From CBDCWT01 sp965223305 (GTDB lineage: Bacteria > Planctomycetota > Planctomycetia > Pirellulales > Pirellulaceae): 55,775 bases of DNA. Numbering within the stretch: the first letter of the stretch is position 1; each line of letters begins with the position of its first letter. The stretch covers positions 1 through 55,775 of the forward strand of contig CBDCWT010000056.1 of NCBI GenBank assembly GCA_965223305.1. Reading direction: 5' to 3'. Under the pieces are notes generated by a model. It was not told where the DNA came from. It searched no databases and saw nothing but the letters and a program-made list of their open reading frames with translations. This document shows positions 18,051-28,070 of this stretch, piece after piece. Made by a program: the position numbers and the translations under genes.

Positions 18051-19638
18051 ATGACGATTGTGAATTGCCCGAAGTGTTCCGAAGCGGTTCTCGCGCCGGC
18101 AGCCTCAGGCCCGCAGCTCGACGTCCGTTGTCCGCACTGTTTTGCTGAGTATTCAATGGGCGAGGTGTTGGCCGAGTTGCCTCCCGCACTGATCGTCATC
18201 AACAACGGCGCGGCGGCGCTCGAGGTCGAGTCGCCGGCAGCCGTCTCCGCGGCGTTCGAAAAAACCGGCGCGGACAGTTTTGCGATCAATCGAAATAGTC
18301 CGGACAAAGACGCCGTGGCGGCCTTCGAGTTCAAGACAAGCCCGCCGCCGGCACTCCCTTCTAAGAGGACGCCGCGCGTCGACGCGTCGGGTCGCCCGAC
18401 GCGACGGCGAAAGAGCGCAACGGCTGAGATCTTGAAAATCATAGCCGGGGGTATCGTGGGGTTGTTGATTGGACAAGCGATCCTCTGGTGGGTCCTCGAG
18501 CGCGATCCGCTTAACTTGGGACCGCAGATCAGCCGCGCCGCACCTTGGCTAGTGCCAGAGACGTTCAGAGATCAAGCAGTCGTGGCCGCGCTATCTACGC
18601 CCTCGACCGCGGCTCCCGTTCACCCTTCTGGGCTGGACGACGAGGACAGGGACATTGAGCCCCAGCCGCGAGCCGAAGAAATGACCGGCGGCGGAGCAGA
18701 CGGGCAACCGCCCCAAGTGGAATCGCCCGATCCGTACGAACCCGAAACCGTAGTGAGGGACCACCCCGGCGCCGAAACCGACACGGTCGAAACAGCCGGT
18801 GCGAACTCGACACCGTTCGATCAACTCGGACCCGCCGTCTCGGATACACCGAGCCCGACGGGTACTTCCGTGACAGGTGGTCCGATGGAGGACGCGAGCC
18901 GTCCATTGCCCCTCGCTTCTTCTGTGACCGAAGTACAAGAGACCGCCGCTCCGCCCAGGGTGACGCCCGAGTTTCCGACTGAAGCAGAGACCTCCCGATC
19001 GGGCGTTTGGGCCGGAGGCATCCAGCATCTCGAACCCCGCAGATGCTGGTGGCGGGAAGCCGACGGCGCTGACCGTGCGCGACCTACCGGTCGTTGCCCC
19101 AGCCGATTTGGCCGGACAGCTGGCCTTCGCCCGCGCTGCCAACCGGGCCTGGGGTCGGGCCTCCGAGGGGGGCCCTCAGCAGAGACGTCAACTGGCGATC
19201 GAGTTCTACCAGTCTTTTGCTGGTTTGGGCGAAGTACTGACAGCCGCCGATCTGTCGAACGGACGTGTCCAGGACTTACGCGAAGAGGTCGGGGATTTGC
19301 TCGGCGAGTTGGGCCGCGACGAGCAACGCGTCCGTCTGGTCAGTGTGGTCGCTCCCCAATGGCTGGCAAAGCGCGGTTCCAACCGAGGTGTTTTCCTCGT
19401 GGGCAACGTGCTCTCGACGCGCGCGGTCAATGGGTACTACGAGACCGAACTGGAGCTGAAGCCGGGCCACGCTGTAACCGTGTTGAGTCTCGCCGACCCC
19501 AGCGCCAGCCTGCCTCAGGGCGCGCGGGCATTTGTGCTGGGCTACAACCTAGCCAACCCCTCTGAGAATATCGCGCTGTACAGCGGCGATGCCGACCAAG
19601 TGGTGCTGAACGGCCTCCACCTGGCCCTGGGCAGCTAG
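18051..19638 (+). pseudogene. Zinc-ribbon membrane protein, one apparent +1 frameshift
   Basis: Frame one starts at ATG 18051, eight bases after GGAG. It gives CPKC (residues 6-9) and CPHC (27-30), a zinc ribbon like those of MJ0042-type proteins, then a membrane segment KIIAGGIVGLLIGQAILWWV at about 128-147 and a long acidic, Pro/Thr-rich linker. Near 19000 the sense passes to the next frame: removing one G from GGG at 19001-19003 joins ETSRS to AFGPEASSISNPADAGGGKP and then TVRDLPVVAPADLAGQLAFA. The C-terminal domain ends GDADQVVLNGLHLALGS at 19638. The corrected protein has 528 residues. Function is unknown. The change may be a real mutation or an assembly error. Confidence 0.7.
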
Positions 19639-19685
19639 CCGATCGTTGCCGCCAGAGTCGGAGGGGAGGTTCGCAAGTTGCTGCT

Positions 19686-20951
19686 ATGCTCCGTGTGACG
19701 AGCTTGTTTGGCCTCCTGGTGCTCCTCTTGCTGGCCTGGCTGATGAGTTCCCACAGGCGAACCATCAACCTTCGCGTGATCATCGGCGGCTTGGCGTTGC
19801 AGTTCCTGTTCGCGGTCGTCATTCTCTGGACACCACCCGGAAAGTGGCTGTTCTCCGCGGTCAGCTTCTTCTTCGCGCATCTGCAAGATTTCGTGGCGGC
19901 CGGTACCGAGTTTATGTTCGGGATGTCGGGCGAGGTCGATTCTGATTCACGCACCGTTCAGCTAACGACGTCCTTCGCATTTGGTGTGCTGCCAACGATC
20001 GTCTTTTTCTCGTCGTTGATGTCGGTGCTCTACTACTTTGGCATTGTGCAGTACGTCGTCCGGTTCTTGGCGTGGATCATGCAAAGGACTCTCGGCGTTT
20101 CCGGAGTGGAGAGCCTCTCGGCGGCGGCAAATATTTTTGTAGGGCATACCGAGGCCCCCCTGGTGATCCGGCCGTATATCTCCGGCATGACTGTCTCAGA
20201 GCTGAATGCGGTCATGGTTGGCGGCTTCGCCACGATCTCCGGGGGTTTACTCGCCGCCTACTCGGGCATGGGCATTGACCCAGGACACCTGGTCACTGCC
20301 TCAGTGATTTCAGCGCCGGCGGCGCTGCTGATCGCCAAGATCATACAGCCGGAACGAGATCAGCCGCAGACGATGGGCCGTGTCTCGTTCGAGGCACCGC
20401 GACAGGGCATCAACGTCATTGAAGCAGCGGCGATCGGTGCGACGGAAGGCATGAAGTTAGCGCTCAACGTGGCCGCCATGTTGCTGGCATTTCTGGCGCT
20501 GATCGCCTTGGTGGATACCTGCCTGGCCTGGTTGGGAACGCTACTCGGCTTCGTCGATGACCAAGGCGCGCCCCTGTGGTCGCTGGCGAGGATGCTCGGA
20601 TACGCGTTCTCTCCTTTGGCGTGGTTGATGGGAGTCGAAAGTAGTGACTGCTTGCGCGCCGGTGAGCTGCTCGGGCTCAAGACGGTCGCCAACGAGTTCG
20701 TGGCCTACGAACGGCTCGGAGCTTGGACGCAGGCAGACTCCCAGGTCCAGCTCAGCCCGCGGTCGGTGCAGATCATGACCTACGCGCTCTCCGGCTTCTC
20801 GAACTTGAGCGCCATCGGCATCCAAATCGGCGGCATCGGAGGGCTGGCGCCCGAGCGCCGTCCGGACTTGGCGAGGCTGGGATTGCGCGCCATGCTCGGT
20901 GGGATGTTAGCTTGCTGCATGACAGCCTGTGTCGTGGGTGTCCTATCATAA
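19686..20951 (+). CDS. Concentrative nucleoside transporter (CNT/NupC family)
   Basis: 421 residues with about ten hydrophobic segments. The family signature is complete: GVSGVESLSAAANIFVGHTE then APLVIRPYISGMTVSELNAV, and near the C-terminus GLKTVANEFVAYERL, RSVQIMTYALSGFSNLSAIG and IQIGGIGGLAPERRPDLARL. CNT carriers couple nucleoside uptake to a sodium or proton gradient across the inner membrane. The start lies 47 bases after the preceding gene's stop; no clear Shine-Dalgarno is present. With apt in the same region a purine-salvage link is possible, but this is inference. Confidence 0.93.
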   Translation: MLRVTSLFGLLVLLLLAWLMSSHRRTINLRVIIGGLALQFLFAVVILWTPPGKWLFSAVSFFFAHLQDFVAAGTEFMFGMSGEVDSDSRTVQLTTSFAFGVLPTIVFFSSLMSVLYYFGIVQYVVRFLAWIMQRTLGVSGVESLSAAANIFVGHTEAPLVIRPYISGMTVSELNAVMVGGFATISGGLLAAYSGMGIDPGHLVTASVISAPAALLIAKIIQPERDQPQTMGRVSFEAPRQGINVIEAAAIGATEGMKLALNVAAMLLAFLALIALVDTCLAWLGTLLGFVDDQGAPLWSLARMLGYAFSPLAWLMGVESSDCLRAGELLGLKTVANEFVAYERLGAWTQADSQVQLSPRSVQIMTYALSGFSNLSAIGIQIGGIGGLAPERRPDLARLGLRAMLGGMLACCMTACVVGVLS

Positions 20952-21015
20952 GCGGGCAAGTCTCTTGTTCCTGGGCCTGGTCTGGCTATTCGGCGCACTC
21001 CTCGTGGCGCAAAGA

Positions 21016-21197
21016 TTAGCCCGGATTATTCATGAAGATCGTCGCGAGAGGTTGTAAGTACGTTCGTGGCAAGGAAGGCGAGCAATTCTTCCGCAGGCGT
21101 ATTGTAGCAATACGTCGAGGGAGAATTGTGAAGCATGACGAAGCCACGGATGGACTTACGACCTCGCAGCAGATCGCTCATGAATAATTCGGGTTAG
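21016..21197 (+). repeat. R4 182-bp palindromic element, copy 1
   Basis: Begins TTAGCCCGGATTATTCATGA and ends TCATGAATAATTCGGGTTAG; the two halves are imperfect reverse complements over their whole length, closing on CGTATTG-TAG-CAATACG. Plus-strand ATG 21032 opens 51 codons ending at TAA 21185-21187; the minus strand is open over the same span. Its last four bases overlap the stop codon of the flippase-like gene. It has the same length as the copies at 26051 and 28100 and differs from them at very few positions. Confidence 0.9.
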
Positions 21198-22261
21198 GGC
21201 TCTTCCACGCCTGGATTGGTTGCCTCGACTTCCTGGGCGGGGCTGGCCATGGCCCTCCTTTGCCAGTGAACGCGTGCATAGAGAACGGCGCTTAGCCCGA
21301 GCTCGAGAATGAGGCAGACCAGGCGTAGCACGGCAGCCGAGACGATTGCCGTCACTTTGTCGTATCCGGCCGACTCAAGCAGCTCGATGATGACTAGCTC
21401 CCGGACGACCAATCCGGCCGGTACCAGCGACAGGAAGCCTGCCACGCTCGCCAACGAGATCGTGGCAACCAGCAACGGCAGGTCCGACAACGGGCTCTGG
21501 GTCTTGGGGAGAGCGTTCAAGGTTGCCCATAGACTCAAGCCAATGAACAACCAGCCAGTGGTCATCGCCAGCCAACCGAACGCCATCAGCCGGGCATCCA
21601 GACCTGCAACGGCTTGCTCGATCTGCGGATTGGCACGACGCACTTGGAACCACCGTACAAGCTGACGAAAAAGGGGGGGCCAGGTGGGAAGGCCTGCGCA
21701 AAGTGCCAAGCCGAGAGCCAACAGGAGGAGACCGGGCTGATCGGACCGGAACGCCAGGATGGTGGCAGCCAGCGCCGCACCGACGGCCATCATCGTCAGC
21801 GTTTCCACAAAGATGCTGGTGGCGGCAACTGTTGCGTCGACGCGTGGACTGCGGATCAGGCTCGTGCGGATCACCACGACGAGCGCCTTGCCGGGCACAT
21901 ACTTGCCGAGATGGCCCAGCCAATAGGCAGTCAAGATCTCCGGCCAGTTGGGACGCTGGCCCATCGCCTCGAGCGTCTTTTTCCAGAAGAGACAGCTGGG
22001 CAGAAACCCGATCGCATAGCAAGCCATCGCCAAGACCACCCACCGCAGCTGCAGCTGAAAGAGCCCCAATCCGGCACCCGAAAGGTCCTCCCATGCGTCG
22101 CCGACCGCGCGCCAGATGCCCCAAGCGACCAGAGCCAAGATCGTCGCTTGAAACAGGGCCTTTCCCCAGCGCAGCCAGTGCCGGCTGGAACTCTCAAATT
22201 GGTCGGTCAATCGCAGCTCCTGTGGAGGGCCTATTCTTGCCAGAGAGTCGCAGCTGAACAA
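21194..22261 (-). CDS. Flippase-like integral membrane protein (LPG synthase TM / UPF0104 family)
   Basis: 355 residues, mostly membrane. Eight or nine hydrophobic segments include ALFQATILALVAWGIWRAVG, RWVVLAMACYAIGFLPSCLF and LLLLALGLALCAGLPTW. The motifs LTAYWLGHLGKYVPGKALVV, FLSLVPAGLVVRELVIIELL and the closing AAVLRLVCLILELGLSAVLY are those of the lysylphosphatidylglycerol-synthase transmembrane family. It lacks the soluble aminoacyltransferase domain, so lipid or glycan translocation is likelier than lysyl transfer. Its stop codon TAA (21194-21196) is the terminal TTA(G) of repeat R4 copy 1, suggesting that insertion trimmed or changed the C-terminus. Confidence 0.88.
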   Translation of the reverse strand: MFSCDSLARIGPPQELRLTDQFESSSRHWLRWGKALFQATILALVAWGIWRAVGDAWEDLSGAGLGLFQLQLRWVVLAMACYAIGFLPSCLFWKKTLEAMGQRPNWPEILTAYWLGHLGKYVPGKALVVVIRTSLIRSPRVDATVAATSIFVETLTMMAVGAALAATILAFRSDQPGLLLLALGLALCAGLPTWPPLFRQLVRWFQVRRANPQIEQAVAGLDARLMAFGWLAMTTGWLFIGLSLWATLNALPKTQSPLSDLPLLVATISLASVAGFLSLVPAGLVVRELVIIELLESAGYDKVTAIVSAAVLRLVCLILELGLSAVLYARVHWQRRAMASPAQEVEATNPGVEEP

Positions 22262-22284
22262 TAGCGACTGGTCGCGGCCAACAA

Positions 22285-22690
22285 ATCAGCCGGAATGCGT
22301 CAGCATCCGGTTGGGTGGGAACCGTGGGCTAACGCCCAGCGGCTGATGTTAGCGGGCCACAGATCAGCCGGAATGCGTTAGCATCCGGTTTTGTAGCTGC
22401 GCTAGACGCTCGCTCAAGCTTCTTGAAGTTGCGCATCAATCGTAACCGCAAAGCGCAAGTTTTGAAGTTGCGCATTTCGCCTCAATCGGAAGCGCGAAGC
22501 GTCAGCGAGGGAATCACTTGGGTTGGTACACGAACTCCCCTCGCTGACGCTTCGGGTTCCGAAAAACGCGGCGAATTTGACATCTTGTATCCGCCAGACC
22601 GCGAAAATCGCCACTTCAAGGCAAACACTTCCGGTGGCGACGACGCGAGCACGCCATGTTGCGTTTAACGCTTCGGGTTAGGAAAAACTC
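22285..22690. repeat. Mixed R1 and R2 repeats
   Basis: R1 lies in reverse orientation at 22285-22347 (AGCCGGAATGCGTCAGCATC ... GCCCAGCGGCTGAT), followed by an R1 half copy at 22363-22393. R2 fragments follow at about 22438-22462, a full R2 hairpin at about 22485-22561 and a trailing half near 22663-22682. The region 22262-22930 between the divergent flippase-like and AI-2E genes otherwise shows nothing; 22690-22930 is unique sequence probably holding the promoters. Confidence 0.85.
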
Positions 22691-22930
22691 AGGGAATTCG
22701 CTATGTTCTGCTCGTGGGCTGCGAAGACGCAACCTGAAAAGGAGTGAGGAAGGTCGATTCGGCTGCGACGCCGATCAGGTTCGTTACTCACGATTGAGCC
22801 GTCGTGAAATTTCAAGATCGCGCGCTTTGGCGGCGAATAGATCGGGGGGCTAGCATCCCACCCTGTCACTCGGCTGGCATACTGCCGAAGACGTCTCAAC
22901 AACCGGCGCCAGGACTGCGAGGTTAGAAGT

Positions 22931-24412
22931 ATGTCGAAGTTCGTTTCTTTCTCGGTCTTGCTCGGGATCATCATCGTCATCGGATTCCTGTTTTACCAGG
23001 TGATGATCACGTTCTTGCTCCCGGTGTTCTTGGCCGCCCTGCTGGTGGTCATGTTTCGGCCGCTCCATCGCTGGTTTCTCTTCAAATTCAAGGGACGCCC
23101 CCGGGTGGCCGCTGGCATGACGACAGCTGCTGTGATGCTGATCGCACTGGTTCCTGCCGCTGTGATCTTGATCTCAGCAGCGATCGAGGCAACGTCGCTT
23201 GTCGGCAAACTGAACGACGACGAACTCACGAGCAAGCTCTCCGAACGCCGAGAACAGCTCGGGCTGCAGATGCCGGAATATGGTCCGCAGCTGAGGTACT
23301 TTGACTCGTCCTTCGAGCACCTCGTTGAAGCCTCATCGGCCGGTGCCGCGGCCGCGGTCGATCGCAGCGTGCTCGACAACCTAGCCAGTTCGCTCGAAGA
23401 CTTCGAGGTGACCCTCGACGACATCGATCTTCAACCGCGCGACCCTTCCCAAGTGCGCGAGGATCAGCAGGAGGAGCTAGGCAATCTCAAACAGACCCTC
23501 AAGCAACAACTTCGAGAGATCATTCAGAAAGTCAAGCTGGAACCGACGCAGGCGCCCAACAGTGCCGCCATTCAAGCGCGCATTCACGGAGCGGCCAATG
23601 ATTTCGACAGGTTCAAGAAAGCCCTGCTGGTGGCGGAGTTCCGCCGGGGAAGTTTGCAACGCTACTACACCGACAGCATGCGCGAGTTGGTGGCATGGGT
23701 CATGGAGTTCGTTAATCCCACCGAAGCGGAGCTCGACCGCATCCGGCGGCAGCTTTTCGATGCCAGTCTGTTTCGCACCATCGGCGGGGCGACCAGCGCC
23801 TGGGTACTGAAGATCGTCTTCGGAGCGATGATCATTGTGATCGCTGTCTACTTCTTCTTCAGCGACGGGCCGTCCATGGTCAGCTCGTTCATGCGTTTGT
23901 CCCCGCTTGACGATCGCCATGAGCAGGAGCTGTTGGAGGAGTTCGATCGAGTCAGCCGGGCGGTGGTTGTGGCGACCCTGCTGTCTGCTGTCGTGCAGGG
24001 ACTGCTGGGCGGCATCGGCTACTGGTTCGCTGGTGTTGGATCGGTGTTCTTACTGACCGTGTTGACGACCGTATTTGCCTTGATTCCGTTTGTGGGTGCT
24101 GCGGCCGTCTGGGTGCCTGTCTGCCTCTATCTGCTCTTTTTCGAAGAGCGTACGACGGCTGCCATTCTGCTGGCGATCTACGGGGCTGCTATCATTTCCG
24201 CGGCCGACAACGTCATCAAGCCGCTGGTTTTGCATGGCCAATCAAACCTACATCCCTTGCTGGCGTTGCTGAGCGTATTGGGAGGAGTCCAAGCGTTGGG
24301 ACCGATTGGCGTGTTGGTGGGGCCAATGGTCGTCGCGTTTCTGCAGACCCTCTTGAATATCCTCCACCGGGAGCTGGTGTCACTGGAGAAGTCAAAGACG
24401 GCGAACGAGTGA
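22931..24412 (+). CDS. AI-2E family transporter (PerM-type permease)
   Basis: 493 residues. The N-terminal membrane hairpin (FSVLLGIIIVIGFLFYQVMI, TFLLPVFLAALLVVMFRPLH) and the C-terminal set (GLLGGIGYWFAGVGSVFLLT, VFALIPFVGAAAVWVPVCLY, LHPLLALLSVLGGVQALGPI and GVLVGPMVVAFLQTLLNILH) are typical of the PF01594 family. Between them, an unusually long acidic region of about 150 residues (about 90-240) has coiled-coil character (EDQQEELGNLKQTLKQQLRE). Members export small molecules or sodium; the AI-2 assignment of the family name should not be transferred. Family proteins are normally 340-380 residues, so the insert is the notable difference. Confidence 0.9.
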   Translation: MSKFVSFSVLLGIIIVIGFLFYQVMITFLLPVFLAALLVVMFRPLHRWFLFKFKGRPRVAAGMTTAAVMLIALVPAAVILISAAIEATSLVGKLNDDELTSKLSERREQLGLQMPEYGPQLRYFDSSFEHLVEASSAGAAAAVDRSVLDNLASSLEDFEVTLDDIDLQPRDPSQVREDQQEELGNLKQTLKQQLREIIQKVKLEPTQAPNSAAIQARIHGAANDFDRFKKALLVAEFRRGSLQRYYTDSMRELVAWVMEFVNPTEAELDRIRRQLFDASLFRTIGGATSAWVLKIVFGAMIIVIAVYFFFSDGPSMVSSFMRLSPLDDRHEQELLEEFDRVSRAVVVATLLSAVVQGLLGGIGYWFAGVGSVFLLTVLTTVFALIPFVGAAAVWVPVCLYLLFFEERTTAAILLAIYGAAIISAADNVIKPLVLHGQSNLHPLLALLSVLGGVQALGPIGVLVGPMVVAFLQTLLNILHRELVSLEKSKTANE

Positions 24413-24537
24413 GCCCCCACCGCTGCAGCTAGCAGTGCTGGCGCCAAGGCAATGGTTTTGCACTTAATCTTTACGCGAACAGAGTTTGTAGCTAACATAC
24501 GCCGCGAATCGCTACATCATTGCTAGGAGCAGGCGTC

Positions 24538-25992
24538 ATGAAGGGACTCGGCCTGTTAGTCGTTTTTGCATCGCTGGGCGCCGACGCGGCCTTTGAAAAA
24601 GGGCCGCGCGGGACGCCGCGTTACACGATTCGGGTCGATCTGACAGCGCTCGGTCCGTTGCGGGAGGGAAAGGACGCCTTTCAAACCATCGTGCGCCCTG
24701 GCGACCGCGGGTTTCGCGATTTTCAGGTCATCGTGGCGGATGCCGATTCTCGCACTCCCGATCTCAGCCAACGTTCGGGGATGCCGGACGATACGATCAA
24801 GTATGGCTGGGAACCGGCCGGCGAGGGAGGGGTCAAATTCTTCATCCAAATGACACCCGAGCGGTTTGGACATTTTGAGGACGGCATTCCGGTGCGCGGG
24901 CAAGTGCCAATCGGTATTACAGACGTCCGCGAGGTATTGGTCTTTGTCGGTACGCAAGACCTACCGCAACCACCGATTCCGAACCACACATCATCACCGC
25001 CGCCGTCTCCGGATTTCCAACAACTGGATAGCCGCATCGCCCAGACTCAGTCGGTCAGCGACGATGATTCCGTGATGGTGGTCAACTCGCAGCGCGAGAG
25101 CTCCATCTCGCCTGGCCGGGACGGTTCCTATTCATCGCCTCGGAACAGCGGGTTTACCGCGTCGCAAACTAGCTCCGTTTCCGCGCGGCGCGACCCGCTC
25201 GAACGGCAGACCGCTACGGCCGCGCTCGACAGCACAGGTCGTTATAGGCAGCAATCACTCACGGATCCGACGAGTGCCCAACCGACAGACTATGCGCGCA
25301 CGAGACAAGATCTCGACGATCGACGGTGGCAAAATCCGAACTATCGTCGGTCCGCCAGTGATCTGAATCAACCCATGGAACGAGTAGACCGCGACGTCCG
25401 TACACGTATGGAGCGTGGCGGTGCTCGCGACTACCGGCGCGACGACTTTGAACGTGGCTACACAGGACGCGGCTACGACGATACGGGCTACATGGAGCGA
25501 GCTGACTATACGCGCGGCTACAGCGATCGTGGCTATCGAGACGCGGTCTCGGGGTACGAGAGATACCAAACACAACTGGCGGAATACAGAAACGCCCCCT
25601 TACTTCCCCCCGCGAATGCTCGGCGGCCGGTGATCGACGAGCGATTCGCAACCCAACAGCCACCCACGAGACAGACGACCTATACAGGCCCTGCCGCGAA
25701 CGCCGGCGCGGCTTTTACCGCCACCGAGACGACCCCGCCCTCCGCGGCTCCTAGCACAGGCAGCGCCACGCCTACTACCAGAAGTGCCAGCGGCAGCACC
25801 TTTCAGGCCGAAGAGGGGGAGGTTCATCCGTGGGGCCCGCTAATTCTGACCACCATGGCGCTTTTCACTTCGTTGGGTGCCAACGCCTACCTTGGCTGGT
25901 TAGCGTGGAGTTTCTTTTGGCGATTTCGCGACGTCGCCAACGATGTAGTGCGAGCCCGCAATCAATCATCGACCGCGCGCCAGGCAGCATGA
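24538..25992 (+). CDS. Exported single-pass membrane protein, Tyr/Arg-rich middle region
   Basis: 484 residues from ATG 24538, with AGGAG ten bases upstream; a frame start at 24520 is less likely. The N-terminal MKGLGLLVVFASLGADAAFE is a signal peptide. Residues about 20-150 look like a folded beta domain (RYTIRVDLTALGPLREGKDA, GVKFFIQMTPERFGHFEDGI, TDVREVLVFVGTQDLPQPPI). A Ser/Pro/Arg-rich linker contains a stretch with GY/RGY repeats (about residues 295-345, RGYTGRGYDDTGYMERADYT). The C-terminus has one membrane segment, PLILTTMALFTSLGANAYLG, followed by a short basic tail. I do not recognise a family. The gene is the last in a plus-strand run before repeat R4 copy 2. Confidence 0.75.
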   Translation: MKGLGLLVVFASLGADAAFEKGPRGTPRYTIRVDLTALGPLREGKDAFQTIVRPGDRGFRDFQVIVADADSRTPDLSQRSGMPDDTIKYGWEPAGEGGVKFFIQMTPERFGHFEDGIPVRGQVPIGITDVREVLVFVGTQDLPQPPIPNHTSSPPPSPDFQQLDSRIAQTQSVSDDDSVMVVNSQRESSISPGRDGSYSSPRNSGFTASQTSSVSARRDPLERQTATAALDSTGRYRQQSLTDPTSAQPTDYARTRQDLDDRRWQNPNYRRSASDLNQPMERVDRDVRTRMERGGARDYRRDDFERGYTGRGYDDTGYMERADYTRGYSDRGYRDAVSGYERYQTQLAEYRNAPLLPPANARRPVIDERFATQQPPTRQTTYTGPAANAGAAFTATETTPPSAAPSTGSATPTTRSASGSTFQAEEGEVHPWGPLILTTMALFTSLGANAYLGWLAWSFFWRFRDVANDVVRARNQSSTARQAA

Positions 25993-26050
25993 TCGGTCGG
26001 GCCGAGCAGCTCGGCACGTCGAGCAACGCCCCCACCGCTCTCTTGGACTG

Positions 26051-26232
26051 CTAACCCGGAGTATTCATGAAGATCGTGGCGAGAGGTTGTAAGTACGTTC
26101 GTGGCAAGGAAGGCGAGCAATTCTTCCGCAGGCGTATTGAAGCAATACGTCGAGGGAGAATTGTGAAGCGTGACGAAGCCACGGATGGACTTACGACCTC
26201 GCAGCAGATCGCTCATGAATAATTCGGGCTAA
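26051..26232 (+). repeat. R4 182-bp palindromic element, copy 2
   Basis: Begins CTAACCCGGAGTATTCATGA and ends TCATGAATAATTCGGGCTAA. Plus-strand ATG 26067 opens 51 codons (MKIVARGCKYVRGKEGEQFF ...) to TAA 26220-26222. On the minus strand a frame starting at 26216 runs MSDLLRGRKSIRGFVTLHNS and continues past the element end because GAA-TAA has changed to GAA-TAC here. It lies between the Tyr/Arg-rich protein gene and the solute-binding protein gene. Confidence 0.9.
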
Positions 26233-26308
26233 AGTCCTGGCACTACAATCGCCCCCAGCTCTCGCGCGACCGAACCGGATCCTGGTTTCATGCGTAGACG
26301 GTACCCAT

Positions 26309-27763
26309 ATGAAGCTCCACTCGATCCGCCACCCTCTTCTTTGGCTCGGCCTGCTTGTTGCCGCGTTGGGATGCCAGCGGGAGCCGACCGCGCCGCCCAG
26401 CGACGCGTCAGCACCTAAGCAGGCGCCACCTGTGCGGATTCTCGTCGTCGACGATCCTCCACTGGCAGAGGCGATCGAACAGCAGTGGAACACGCGAGCA
26501 GAGGGTGAGGCCACCGTCGCGCAGATTAGTAGCGAGCAGATCGCCGAGCTGCGGGCACCCCGTCTTGGCGGCGATCTGGTGATCTATCCCAGCAGTTTGC
26601 TCGGGCGAACTAGTCGCCCGCGATCTGATTGTGCCGCTTGAGCGGGAGGCGTTGGCCGACGTGCAGTTTGCCCGCCGCGATCTGTTTCCTCTACAGCAAA
26701 GCGGTGAGGTGCGGTGGGGACGGGAGATCTACGGAGTGCCTTTCGGATCCCCGCAACTCACGGTCTTCTACCGCAAGGACCTCTTCGAACCATTGGGATT
26801 GTCACCACCGGCCACTTGGACCGAGTACCAGCAGCTGGCGGCGCAGCTGGCGGATCGGGAGACCGTCTCCAGCCACATCTCGCTCCCGGAGGATGGTGCT
26901 TGGCACGCGGTCGTCGAGCCGCTCGCGGCCGCTTGGTCGGGCAAGCTCTTGCTGACTCGTGCCGCGGCATATGCTCGGCACCGCAGCCAGTTTTCAACAC
27001 TTTTTGATGCCCGCACGATGGAACCTCTGATTGCGGGCCCGCCCTTTGTCAAAGCGCTCAGCGAGCTCGTCGCCGCCGCCAAACTGGGTCCGTCGAATGC
27101 CACGTCGATGGGACCTGCCGAGGCGCGTCGCGAGTTCACTGCGGGCCGTTGCGCGATGGCACTGAGCTGGCCGACGCGGGTCCATAACCGATTCTTCTCC
27201 GGAGGGTAGTCCGGTCGAGCTGGGTTTTGCGGAACTTCCTGGTTCCGAACGCGTGTTTAACTTCAGGACCGGGAGAGTGGGAATTGCGACAAGCTGGCGA
27301 GGAGGGTCGCGTAACGCTGGCCGGCGTTGCCGGGCGGCTCGGTTCGCTAACCCGCGAGTGTCGGCGGGCGAGCGCCGCATTGAACACACTTTTCTTTCTT
27401 AGCGGCGACGAACTCGGACAGCAGATTTCGACAGCGAGTGCGGCGACGACTTTTTACAGGCAGTCGCAGTTGCCGACCGCCGCTGCTTGGCTTCCGGCGG
27501 GAATCGACCCGGGCTCAGTTCGCGAGTACGGCGAGGTCGTACTTTCGGCGCAAAGTCGATCCGAGTGGTTTTGCAGTCTCCGCATCCCTGGTTCCCGCGA
27601 GTACCTAGCGGCGTTGGACGTTGCGGTCCGTGCGGCGCTGGACGGCACGGCAGCGGAAGATGCGCTGGCAGCTGCGGCGGATGCTTGGCGCGAGATCACC
27701 GCCGCGCGAGGGCTCGAGGCGCAGCAGCAGGCTTACATGCGGAGCATCGGCCGCCAGCCGTAG
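26309..27763 (+). pseudogene. Solute-binding lipoprotein of an ABC transporter, three apparent +1 frameshifts
   Basis: ATG 26309 starts a lipoprotein signal (LWLGLLVAALGC, lipobox AALGC), then PVRILVVDDPPLAEAIEQQW. Sense then moves through three successive frames. Removing one G from GGG at 26603-26605, near 27203-27206 and near 27269-27271 restores a single protein of about 480 residues reading LLGELVARDLIVPLERE, EIYGVPFGSPQLTVFYRKDL, ALSWPTRVHNRFFSGGSPVE, LGFAELPGSERVFNFRTGEW and VAGRLGSLTRECRRASAALN. YGVPFGSPQLTVFYRKDLFE is typical of family 1 extracellular sugar-binding proteins. No permease or ATPase genes are adjacent. Either the gene is dead or this stretch is poorly assembled. Confidence 0.75.
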
Positions 27764-28070
27764 CGGCGGAGAGGTTGAATCGTAACCCGAAGCGTCAGTT
27801 TTGATGTTGCGTTTTTCGCAGTTCGGCGGGCTGAGGGTGGGGTGACGAAAACTTTGGACCACAACAGGCAGTGTCAAAAAGCAATTGCTATCGCAACATT
27901 TGGTGGGAGCAATGCATGCTAGTTGTCACAAAACCAATGCAATTCGAGGCAAACTCCTATACTGCGCCCGATAGCATCGAAGATGTTGGGACAAGTTCGC
28001 TCGGCGACTACCACATGTGGTGAAGAACGTTTCACCATCCCAGGCTGAGGGTGGCGAATTTGCCTGGCTT

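Noticed and set aside
18995..19010. Programmed ribosomal frameshift in the zinc-ribbon gene
   Set aside because: No slippery heptamer or downstream pseudoknot is evident, and the same extra-G pattern in unrelated genes makes error or mutation more likely.
18591..19142. A 183-codon minus-strand frame in the zinc-ribbon gene
   Set aside because: Arg/Gly-rich low-complexity product opposite the Pro/Thr linker of the real gene; no ribosome site or family.
22931..24412. Quorum-signal (AI-2) export by the AI-2E family protein
   Set aside because: The family name does not establish the substrate, and no luxS or lsr-type gene is in the window.
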